Origin: Uranotaenia lowii | Lineage: Eukaryota; Arthropoda; Insecta; Diptera; Culicidae | Assembly (NCBI RefSeq): GCF_029784155.1 | Contig: NC_073691.1 | Location: 124,620,714-124,684,713, forward strand | Direction: 5' to 3' | DNA: 64,000 nucleotides | Shown: one piece after another, positions 1 through 10,401 of the stretch | Numbering within the stretch: the stretch's first letter is position 1 | Layout: each line of letters starts with the position of its first letter | Notes under the pieces: model-generated | What the model saw: only the letters and a program-made list of their open reading frames with translations | What the model was told of the DNA's origin: nothing | The model's database searches: none | Position numbers and translations under genes: made by a program

Positions 1-1042
1 AGATAATTACCTTAAGGTTTGTTCCTCGGAAATCGTCGTCCAAAAATGGTGCGAAGACACATCTAAAAATTCTGACGTAACAGTATTTTCGTTTTGCCCG
101 CATTTCGGAATGTTTTCTGTCTGAAGCCGAGAAGGAAAATAGTAAACAAGACGAACGGAAAGCAGCAACAATTAAAAAAGTGAGTAAGGAACTGTTTTTG
201 GTTAATTTTTTACGTATATTGTTATTTGTGAATACTTTGTTCCGTTTTTAAATCAGGTCGATATAAGATGGTTAAAAGAAGGCTTAAAGGCATAACGAAT
301 CCTAGGCAGTCCAGCGTTAGAACATCAAGAAACCGAACGCGCAAATCGGGAACAATTTGCCGCCCCGATGGAAAAGCAAAAGAGCCGTTTCGTGATTCGG
401 TCCAAACAGTGGTAATTTTTGAGAATATATTTTTTGAACATTTATTAAATTTAAAATTTTAACACATTTCAGCCCATCTAAAATACGGACCCGCTAATGA
501 ACTATAATCGATGAGTGATTAACACATCCACGCCAAATGCGAATGCGATCGATCTCGACGACGGATCATCACCATACTAATAAATACAAACAAATCTAGA
601 CGAATTGGAAAACAAAAATTCAGCGATTGTCAGCTCAATCCTGCAGCCAGTGAAGAGGCGTCCTGGAATGACCTGGTGCAAGAAATTCTCCAATGCAACG
701 ACCGGTAAGTTATAAAATACAAAATGGTAAAGAAAAACCATATGAATTTGTTTTTTTCGTCTTTGCAGAAACAACGCGAACCACAACAACCGCAACAAGG
801 ACAGATGACCGGTGAAAGATTCGTCTCAGTAGCAGATGTACGTTGGATGCTACGGCCAAGGAATCCGGATCTGCAAGGACCCGGTGACTTACGAGTGTTC
901 TTAGTTAGTTAGCGTTCTTCATGGTCACGCAGTTATTTATATCATTATTTTAGCATACAAATTTGTTTGTTGATATTTTTGCCATGTGTGGCTTAGTGGA
1001 TCGATATTCGGTACAAAATTATAATCAACCAATTTTAATAAA
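1..1042 (+). other. 3' part of a spliced transcription unit, product not recognised
   Basis: Three consensus GT-AG introns fall in a row: 180-256 (77 bp, donor GTGAGT), 412-472 (61 bp, donor GTAATT) and 705-768 (64 bp, donor GTAAGT, pyrimidine-rich acceptor ending TTTGCAG). An AATAAA follows at 1037. Exons would be up to 179, 257-411, 473-704 and 769 to about 1055. The spacing and lengths are typical of a dipteran gene. No single reading frame crosses all exons. One frame reads through exons 1-2 and into exon 3 with a single TAA at 293-295 and ends at 495. Exon 4 has an open frame rich in Gln and Pro that ends in TAG near 910. It may be a degenerate gene, a non-coding RNA, or a 3' UTR with introns. 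The splice pattern is seen directly; its use is inference. Confidence 0.35.
1037..1042 (+). promoter_or_regulatory. polyadenylation signal
   Basis: AATAAA lies about 125 bp after the last stop codon of the spliced unit, where a cleavage signal would be expected. Confidence 0.35.
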
Positions 1043-1043
1043 T

Positions 1044-2260
1044 TTTACAGTGAATTTATCTTGTTTTAATCATGGGCAAAACGAAATAAATTTGTAAAAT
1101 TGCATAATGAAAATAAAAAGAAGCATTCCATTTGACGGAATTTTCAGAGCGACTTCAATTTTACACGTCTTTGAAATTTTACACGTCTGGTGAAGTTTAC
1201 ATCTTTTTCGTATTACACGTCCGCCAAATTTTACATGCGTGTAATATTTAACTCGCACTGAAAATTCCGTCATATGTGATGCTTCTTTTTCTTTACATCA
1301 TATATGATGTAATTTTACAGATTTTTTTGGTAGTGTGTATGTGAAACTCACAGCAAGAAAAAATCGTGTAAATTTAGATCGAAAACGATGCACGAAAACG
1401 GAACATCGATTTTGATATAAAATTCTACCACGGTGTATTTTTCTCAACAATGTAATTTTTGAGGCGTGTAAATTTAGATCGAAAACAATGCACGAAAACG
1501 GATGACATAAACCGTCGTGTAAAAATACACAATGATGTAAATTTCAAAACATGTTACCGTTAATATTACAAATCTTTTTTAAATAATCAGATTTTGGGTG
1601 TTGTTTATGAATGAATACGCCACATGTGTCATTTTATTTAACATATATTGCCGATACACTGCAAACTCAAAAAACACCCACCATCACTGGCAGCTGGAAT
1701 TGTGGTTGTGTCCGATGATCCCCAGCAGGGCGATGTTTTGCCGATCAGCGTCAGGCAGCATTCTTGAATCCTTCCGGAACAGCATAGTAATCGGAATCCC
1801 CTTAACATTAGAAACATTCAACATTGATTCGGCTTTTGATCCATTTATAAAACTGCAATTCCTGCAATCGAAAGAGAATTTGAAGTTCCATTTTTTTTTT
1901 TCATTTCGTCTATAACTATAACCTACCATTTTTTAATGTAATTCTGAATGAATTTGGTTCGGTTTTAATACAAAATTAACTGCGGAAGCGATTTTTTTTC
2001 TTTTCGCACAATCTCGGATAAAAACAGAACAATTTATGCCGCGAAAAAAGGAAAACAATGGATCTGTCGTGTTTTACATTGTTTTCGATATAATTTTATA
2101 TTGAGATATATTTTTTAGATCCGGGCGTGTAAACATACCTCATACAAAATTAAGTTTATACCAACGATTTAAAAATAGATCAAAAAGAGTGTAAAATTAC
2201 ATCAGTTTTGAATTACACTGGTCAAAAAGTAGATCACTCGAATTTTAGATTGCGTATACT
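1044..2260. repeat. element with iterated CGTGTAAAATT motif
   Basis: The motif CGTGTAAA(A/T)TT or its reverse complement recurs about ten times, for example near 1160, 1180, 1212, 1237, 1370, 1466, 1515, 2125 and 2189. Two copies share a longer context beginning GTGTAAATTTAGATCGAAAA (1371 and 1467). A 38-bp inverted repeat with four mismatches (1115-1152 and 1253-1290) can form a hairpin with a 100-nt loop. No gene is visible. Probably a non-autonomous transposon with sub-terminal transposase-binding repeats; its exact ends are not resolved. Confidence 0.45.
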
Positions 2261-2699
2261 TTTAGAAATTTTTTGCTGTGCTGACTTTACTGTCAACAGT
2301 TTGCGATACGGAAATTCTTGATGATGAGTGTTGCAAAATAGAACATTCAGATTCTTTTCGTAGCGTTTCTTCATCGGAATTGTTTGGTTTTATAGATTCT
2401 TTGTATATTTCACATTTACCCAAGGTTTTCAAAAGAGGAATAATTTATTATCAAATTCAATGAATTCACCAATTTTTAGAAACAAAAATATTTAAATTTA
2501 AGCCGTATATCAAGGTACAACTATTATTTTCCTTGCTCATTCTGATCAATTTTTCCAATTTGGACCATTTAAATTTTTAGTAATTTTGCAGTTTTTATTG
2601 GGTTTGGGAATTCCTGGGATATTTTTGCATTTTCCAAGACTCGGAAATTCCGGCTAGGACACGCTATTGAAAACCCACCAAATGTTTTTTTTCTAACGG

Positions 2700-3485
2700 T
2701 GGTAATATCACAGAGAACAGACGTACAAGCTAGCCCACGAAACTTGTGTAAAAATTCCAACGCCCTTTTTGAATCAATTTTTGTTTTTTGGCTGGGCCAC
2801 CAGATGTCTCCAAACAAACCAAAGAGAACTGTCAAAACAAAACTGACAAAAAATAACAAAATTTAAGTCAGTTTTAAACAGGTCGTATGAACTACTTGGC
2901 TTGTTTAAAGAAAATCGCTGTTGGTTGCATAAAAAATGTATCCTAAAATGCATCCGCTATTTTCTTCAAACTTGCAAGAAGTACTAAATTTTAAACATTG
3001 GGTTGCAAATGAGAAACGTGAATAAAAATCACTTCGAGATGCCTAGAATCAGTACTACTGAGTGAAAATGATCGTCAAGAATGTTCTTATTTGACTGGAC
3101 ATAGCCAATGCCTCCTCTGACTTCGATAACCGTTCAAGAAATGCGAAAGCTTGATCCAAAATTTGTCAATTATTGTCTGCCGCAGTAGTACTAAAATAAA
3201 AAAGTTAAATTTTGCCAAGTTAAAAGTTATTCTAATTGCATTTATCAAGCAATAAATTTAAGCCGTTCGTTTTGCTGAGATGTTGGTCACTTTATTCATA
3301 TATAATTACGCCGTTTCGAAAACTGAGCGCTATAAAACTTGATTTGTAACTTTTAAACGGCGCAACAGATGGCACTGTTTCCAGTCAATTTTAAACGTAT
3401 TTTTCTTATGATAGCCTTTAAATTTTTACACACTTTTCTGAAGATTTTTTGTTCGAGCTTGTACGTCTGTTCTCTGTGGTAATAT
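2700..3485. mobile_element. 768-bp MITE with 9-bp target duplication
   Basis: A 21-bp perfect terminal inverted repeat starting CAGAGAACAGACGTACAAG lies at 2711-2731 and, inverted, at 3456-3476. The flanks carry the direct repeat TGGTAATAT (2700-2708 and 3477-3485), so the element is 2709-3476. Similarity between the ends continues inward as a GTGTAAAAATT block. A 9-bp duplication suggests a Mutator-type origin. Reading the ends symmetrically gives a 7-bp duplication instead, and a hAT origin cannot be excluded. No coding capacity. Confidence 0.7.
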
Positions 3486-5133
3486 CTCCAAAGCTAAGTT
3501 TTGAAACTTATTTAAAAATTATATAGGTACCTAGTATCTTTTGTATGGGAACTCTTCATAAAGTTTATATTTAGATATGTTTTGCTATAAAGGGTACCGA
3601 TGCAAAAATCAAATTGATTGAAGGCTTTTTATTATTTCCTATATCAAAGATGCGTCTAGTGTTAAGATGCTGAAAAAGATAAAAAATAACCAATCGCTAA
3701 AAGATCAACAGTATAATGGAATTTGATCATTGATTTAAAATCGATTGCTTATGTTGTAATTTGATCATTGATTCAAAATCGATCGCTTAGGTATAATTTG
3801 GCTGGCACCAATCGGAGAATAAAAAAATATATGTAGGTATACCTGAAAATATATGCGCGGTTTATGAGCATTAAATTGGCAAATTTAAACAACAAATCTA
3901 ACAATTTGTTCAGCTCCCATGTGTCGATCGACCGGTCATGACTTGAAGTGTTGTGCCATTACAAGTTCTGAAGATGCATCACAGCATCCCATCTGCATGC
4001 AAAATCGAACCCGGTAGCCATCATTTGCAAGAAAAAAAATCTTCAAGAGACGAGGGAAAAAATTGAAAGATTGCTCACGATCAAGCATCGTTGTTAGTAG
4101 GAAGCCACATCCGATGGCAAGTTTTTGTCCGTTGGCTATAGGCCATAAGGAATAAAAATTTATGAGCTGCCGGAGATCGTTCGCGTCTAAAATCATAAAC
4201 GGGACCATAAATCCCGACAATATTGCGAATTCATTTCGATGAACCAAGGTGAGAAAAAAAAACGTTCAAATCATCCCCGCATGGAAACTGTGAACTGTAT
4301 CGCGAAGTCACAGACACTAAGATTGGGATCGTTGCTTCCGTTGCTATTGGAAATGATTGATGATTTATTACCTTTGAAGTCTATGCTTGTTTGACTTAAC
4401 TATATGTACGCTTAATAAGGCTTTGCGTTCTCATATTCTTAAAGCTCCGGGTTTCAAAAACAAATGTTGGTCCAACGTTCAATAATGCTTAGAGTTTTTT
4501 TTTCTTTATCGCAGAATATGTGTATCTCAACATAGTTTAAAGCCGCAAAATTTAAAGTATTATACCGTTTCAGCTATTTTTGTATTATTGCTGCGAATAT
4601 GACAGTATTTTAAAAAAAACGATGGTTCTAGAAAAGAGTGGAGTAGAAGTTATTGAGCAGGTTAGTGTAAGTGTAAGCACTAAAACTTTAGTCAATTTCA
4701 TGTTTTTCTGCAACTCCGCAATAAACTGTTTGTTTTTCGTTACGAAGTATGGTATTGTAAAGCTCGATTTTTTCAGCACTAGAAGTAAATTTAAGTTATT
4801 TATGCAACAAGCTGCAAAAAAAGGATTTTTTCAGCACGAGTGCGTATTCATTTATTCAACGACGCTTGCTGAGTTGGACAGTTACCTCGAGTGCTGAATC
4901 AACGCAACGAGTTACATGCACATTTACACATTTTTGGTTATACCGCAAAATACCCTCAGGATCAAGTTTTTCAACCTGAAGGAAAACATGGTAGTTTAAA
5001 AATAGTTTCGAAAAGTAGCACTTTTCACTTTTTTTCGGAAGGAAAAGCAGGCCTTTTCAAAACCAAGCATCGTAACGAAAAAAAATGTGCCTTTGGTAGG
5101 TCAAAAAGCTTTTTTTTCATGATTAGTTGCAGA
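3486..5133. other. unannotated AT-rich stretch
   Basis: I see no supported gene. A 38-bp direct tandem duplication (unit starting ATTTGATCATTGATT) lies at 3721-3796. A minus-strand frame of about 105 codons (3936-4247) has no good start or similarity and is not called. The rest is AT-rich sequence with homopolymer runs. Confidence 0.4.
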
Positions 5134-5527
5134 TCATAGCTGAAGAGTAAGATCGAAAGTAGAATAAATATTTCCATTATCACAATTGGGAAATAACGTT
5201 AAGATCTGAGACTTGGAATTAAAAATTAAAAAAATAATGGAAATAAATTCAAATTCTATAAAGATAGAGATATAAGAGTTCATGAGTACCTTTTTAAACC
5301 TGAAATCGGATTTCATTCAGAACCACAATGCAGTGTCTCAAATTAAACTCTTCTTCATTTTTAATTCAAAATAATTAAACAAAGTTGCAATCAGAGCCGA
5401 AGCAGGAATTGCAAAGTTAACAATTTAAATCCAAATGTTTTATTTCAATTTCAAATCTTAATAAAATCGTTTTCATGCAATGTATTTGAAATTGAATAAA
5501 TAAGACGGATTATTACAAATTTAAATA
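5134..5527. repeat. diverged copy of a dispersed repeat, family B
   Basis: This segment aligns by eye with 14333-14735 and 23653-24055 at roughly 70-75% identity. It shares blocks such as GAAATAAATTCAAATTCTAT and CAGGAATTGCAAA in the same order. It is therefore an old interspersed repeat, not part of the recent large duplication. No coding potential. Confidence 0.55.
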
Positions 5528-5591
5528 ATATGCTGATTTCCGATAATTTGCTTAAGCAGAGGAAAATCTATAAATATTGAAAGTTTTTCTA

Positions 5592-7503
5592 TTTGTTTGT
5601 TTGTTTGTTTGTTTGTTTGTTTGTTTGTTTGTTTGTTTGTTTGTTTGTTTGTTTGTTTGTTTGTTTGTTTGTTTGTTTGTTTGTTTGTTTGTTTGTTTGT
5701 TTGTTTGTTTGTTTGTTTGTTTGTTTGTTTGTTTGTTTGTTTGTTTGTTTGTTTGTTTGTTTGTTTGTTTGTTTGTTTGTTTGTTTGTTTGTTTGTTTGT
5801 TTGTTTGTTTGTTTGTTTGTTTGTTTGTTTGTTTGTTTGTTTGTTTGTTTGTTTGTTTGTTTGTTTGTTTGTTTGTTTGTTTGTTTGTTTGTTTGTTTGT
5901 TTGTTTGTTTGTTTGTTTGTTTGTTTGTTTGTTTGTTTGTTTGTTTGTTTGTTTGTTTGTTTGTTTGTTTGTTTGTTTGTTTGTTTGTTTGTTTGTTTGT
6001 TTGTTTGTTTGTTTGTTTGTTTGTTTGTTTGTTTGTTTGTTTGTTTGTTTGTTTGTTTGTTTGTTTGTTTGTTTGTTTGTTTGTTTGTTTGTTTGTTTGT
6101 TTGTTTGTTTGTTTGTTTGTTTGTTTGTTTGTTTGTTTGTTTGTTTGTTTGTTTGTTTGTTTGTTTGTTTGTTTGTTTGTTTGTTTGTTTGTTTGTTTGT
6201 TTGTTTGTTTGTTTGTTTGTTTGTTTGTTTGTTTGTTTGTTTGTTTGTTTGTTTGTTTGTTTGTTTGTTTGTTTGTTTGTTTGTTTGTTTGTTTGTTTGT
6301 TTGTTTGTTTGTTTGTTTGTTTGTTTGTTTGTTTGTTTGTTTGTTTGTTTGTTTGTTTGTTTGTTTGTTTGTTTGTTTGTTTGTTTGTTTGTTTGTTTGT
6401 TTGTTTGTTTGTTTGTTTGTTTGTTTGTTTGTTTGTTTGTTTGTTTGTTTGTTTGTTTGTTTGTTTGTTTGTTTGTTTGTTTGTTTGTTTGTTTGTTTGT
6501 TTGTTTGTTTGTTTGTTTGTTTGTTTGTTTGTTTGTTTGTTTGTTTGTTTGTTTGTTTGTTTGTTTGTTTGTTTGTTTGTTTGTTTGTTTGTTTGTTTGT
6601 TTGTTTGTTTGTTTGTTTGTTTGTTTGTTTGTTTGTTTGTTTGTTTGTTTGTTTGTTTGTTTGTTTGTTTGTTTGTTTGTTTGTTTGTTTGTTTGTTTGT
6701 TTGTTTGTTTGTTTGTTTGTTTGTTTGTTTGTTTGTTTGTTTGTTTGTTTGTTTGTTTGTTTGTTTGTTTGTTTGTTTGTTTGTTTGTTTGTTTGTTTGT
6801 TTGTTTGTTTGTTTGTTTGTTTGTTTGTTTGTTTGTTTGTTTGTTTGTTTGTTTGTTTGTTTGTTTGTTTGTTTGTTTGTTTGTTTGTTTGTTTGTTTGT
6901 TTGTTTGTTTGTTTGTTTGTTTGTTTGTTTGTTTGTTTGTTTGTTTGTTTGTTTGTTTGTTTGTTTGTTTGTTTGTTTGTTTGTTTGTTTGTTTGTTTGT
7001 TTGTTTGTTTGTTTGTTTGTTTGTTTGTTTGTTTGTTTGTTTGTTTGTTTGTTTGTTTGTTTGTTTGTTTGTTTGTTTGTTTGTTTGTTTGTTTGTTTGT
7101 TTGTTTGTTTGTTTGTTTGTTTGTTTGTTTGTTTGTTTGTTTGTTTGTTTGTTTGTTTGTTTGTTTGTTTGTTTGTTTGTTTGTTTGTTTGTTTGTTTGT
7201 TTGTTTGTTTGTTTGTTTGTTTGTTTGTTTGTTTGTTTGTTTGTTTGTTTGTTTGTTTGTTTGTTTGTTTGTTTGTTTGTTTGTTTGTTTGTTTGTTTGT
7301 TTGTTTGTTTGTTTGTTTGTTTGTTTGTTTGTTTGTTTGTTTGTTGTTTGTTTGTTTGTTTGTTTGTTTGTTTGTTTGTTTGTTTGTTTGTTTGTTTGTT
7401 TGTTTGTTTGTTTGTTTGTTTGTTTGTTTGTTTGTTTGTTTGTTTGTTTGTTTGTTTGTTTGTTTGTTTGTTTGTTTGTTTGTTTGTTTGTTTGTTTGTT
7501 TTG
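5592..7503. repeat. (TTTG)n microsatellite, about 1.9 kb
   Basis: About 478 tandem copies of TTTG. The only interruption I see is one missing T near 7344. The long FVCL and NKQT open frames across it, on both strands, are artefacts of a 4-bp repeat with no stop codon. It abuts the left edge of duplicated segment copy 1. Confidence 0.97.
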
Positions 7504-8691
7504 TAATGTGTAAAACATGGTGAGATTCTAATTTTATCAAAATGATATGATGAAAATTTGAAAATGGGATTGTTACCTGCAAAAAATAAGGTACTTGTAA
7601 GTTAAATGACTTAATGAATGAATACACAAGCCATCGGTAGCGTAATTTGTCTTTTGAATGCATCCGTCGTCACCCGTTGAAGTCCATTTCATTATGCGAC
7701 CGAACTATGAAGGTAGGTAGGTGGTCATAAAAACAAGCTCACAACAACCCGTGCATGACACCCCGGGGGTCAATTGCTCTCTCGCGCGCGCCATGATCCG
7801 ATGTTTATTTGCACCATCAAGTACGAGTTCGAGGTAGGTAGATACTTCAGATGTTCAACCGCAACGGATGAAAACTTAATTATGTCGTCAATCTTCAGAA
7901 ATGATCCGCCACAACGATCGTTAATTTGATTATTGATCTCAAATCACCAAACTAGAGGCTCAAATGTTGATTATGATTGGGAAGCATGATTTTTAATCAC
8001 ATGGTAATGATTGTTCTGTTGTTGTTACAAAAAAGTGTAGAATACAGGGAATTTCGAAACGTTTCCTTCGTTTACGAAACAAGAACCTGCTTAAGACCTT
8101 CTAACAGAGACCCTCTAATTAAAACCATTACAATGCAGGTCAAAATAATTGAAACGTCAGCTACTAAACCAATCAATCCGTCAAAAAACAAAAAAGAAAA
8201 AAAGACGATGTTACAGTGAGTGGAAACCACGTGCAAAAGCCAAAGTGTTAAGAACTGTTTGGAAAAGAGAACAAATAAACCTGCATGAAGACGGAATGCT
8301 GCATCATCAAATAACCTACCCACACATTTAGTTTTCTGCAAAGTCGTTCTGAACGTGTAATTATCTAACCGCTTTGAACAGATTCAAAGATGTTGATGGT
8401 ACAGATTTTTCGTTAATAGCCGGGAGCATCAAATTAAGAGCGTTTTAACGGCAAAAAATAGGTACCATTGTTGATTATGATTGAGATTGAGTGATCAACA
8501 TATTTGGACGCGTTAGAAAATGCGCTCTTGAAAAATAAAACTTGTCAACAGGATGTTTATAGTAAGCAACTTTCGCGTTATGCATACAATTTTGTTCACA
8601 CAAGAATCTTGAGACAAGATCCATGCAAAACTATGCGCCTGGATAATATGTAAAACCGAAGAAAAAAGGGTATTGTCGTTACAGGGAAAAA

Positions 8692-8866
8692 CTGTAAAAT
8701 CAGTTGAGCGACAATGGATTTTTCTCGGAGTAGGTAAGTTAAACCTAACGTCGGAAGTAGTGCGCTGGATGGCGGGTCACCGTACGATTCCAGCGCACTA
8801 CTTCCGACGTTAGGTTTAACGTACCTACTCCGAAAAAAATCCATTGTCGCTCAACTGATTTTACAG
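8692..8866. repeat. near-perfect hairpin, 78-bp arms
   Basis: Left arm 8692-8769 and right arm 8789-8866 are reverse complements with two mismatches and a 19-nt loop. The loop start (GCGCTGGATGGCG) is nearly repeated just after the right arm (GCGCTGGACTGGCG, 8867-8880). No flanking target duplication is evident. It could be a foldback transposon, a young inverted duplication, or a hairpin-RNA source. The few mismatches imply recent origin or strong constraint. Confidence 0.85.
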
Positions 8867-10401
8867 CGCTGGACTGGCGACACAATATGGGTTTCAATGT
8901 AATTCGCGTAATCCAAGGTATCACTTATCCTAGGTGGTCTCTCTTCCCTCTATCTCGGATGAACGGAGACCTACTGTACATTCATTGGCTTCAAAGGAGT
9001 TAAAAGCTGGCTCATAGTAAATTCGTATAAATAAAGTCGCATTTCCTGGAATGAATCAATCAAGCCATGCAACTCAGAAGAGACTTAAAAAGTCTTTGGC
9101 AGGTTTAGTATGCCTTCAAATAACCAGGTTTTTTAGATTTACATAGCATTAAATAGAGAAAGATGAATCTGGATCTAGCGATAATCAGATAAAATAAATT
9201 TGTTTATGTTGTTTCTATGATTTACGTTATGAATTAACCTTCATAAAAAAGAAATGATTTAAAATGACACAATGTTCCAAGTCTCAAATCTTAATTTTAA
9301 ATGAAATATGTATTGAGTAATTCGACTCATTATTCAAAAAAACATTCAACCACAGACTAACAGACGGGTCACTCCATTTTCATTCTTCGCAAACCTTTTT
9401 AGCTAGCCCAGGAAGCTAGGCAATTGTGCCATCAGATTGCGCTACCCAAGTAACACACAAAATTCAGATTGGTTTTATAATTTTTGAACGCTAGTTTATA
9501 AAGGACGTATAATATCTATTATTGGTTTAAAAATCATTTAATAATAACCTTTTAACAACTAGTCTCTAGGACATCTACACGCCCATTATATATCCAACTT
9601 ATATAACAACATTAAACTTTTGAGATTTGATTTTTATTAGGCACTTTGAGTGTCCTATAAAACATTTTTATTTTTGAACAGATAAAGAATTTGAAAATGT
9701 TTAATTATACCTTCCTATGAACCTGTTCAGATTTATAAAAGCCCTTTCAAACCAATTCCTAGTATTCGTGTTTTTATACGGTCATTACAAGTGACTTCGG
9801 TTTTAAACATGCAAATAAATAACTTTTTGTGGCGTCTATAAACCGTTTATAAGGAACTTAAACTTCTATACGCTGTAAAAGTTTTATAAAAGTTATTCGG
9901 TCGAATAATTGGATTACAACAGTCTCTCAATCGACCATAATGTCAACAATGGAAGGTTTTCTGTGGAAAAATCTGTAATTTCGCATCATCTGGGATCAAT
10001 AAAGGGCGAAATTTATCTTTCCAATCACCAGGAACGTCATGCAGCATAATTTATTATCTGATAAGAGTGCGTAATGTTATGAAGGAATCTCAGGTGTAAG
10101 TGAAGTATTTTGTTTGTTCTCAGTCGCAGATTTGTTATATTTTTTCGCGAAATTAATCGAAAGATGATCCTAAAAATTTTAAAGTGTGCTATAAGAAAAA
10201 CATATGGTGCATTATGTTATATTTTTCAACTCAATAAAAAAAATTATAAATGATTTAAAAATTTGTCTTTTAATTATCCGCCAAACATACTCAAATCTAA
10301 GAGGTTTTATAAATGCTTCAAAGAAACTCATTAAGCCTGACTCAGTTTTGAGGGAAAGACTTACAGAATGTTATTTAACTTTGTCGGTTTATAGAATACC
10401 A

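Noticed and set aside
2569..2859. 96-codon minus-strand frame
   Set aside because: It crosses the end of the 768-bp MITE, so half of it is transposon sequence.
3936..4247. Minus-strand frame of about 105 codons
   Set aside because: The apparent start is TTG, no splice or leader context and no recognised family; chance in AT-rich DNA is likely. A GGGTTCGATTTT inside looks like a B box but has no A box.
5521..7663. Frames of 600-700 codons of repeating FVCL or NKQT on both strands
   Set aside because: Pure translation of the TTTG repeat in several frames at once; not genes. The same holds for 16296-17198.
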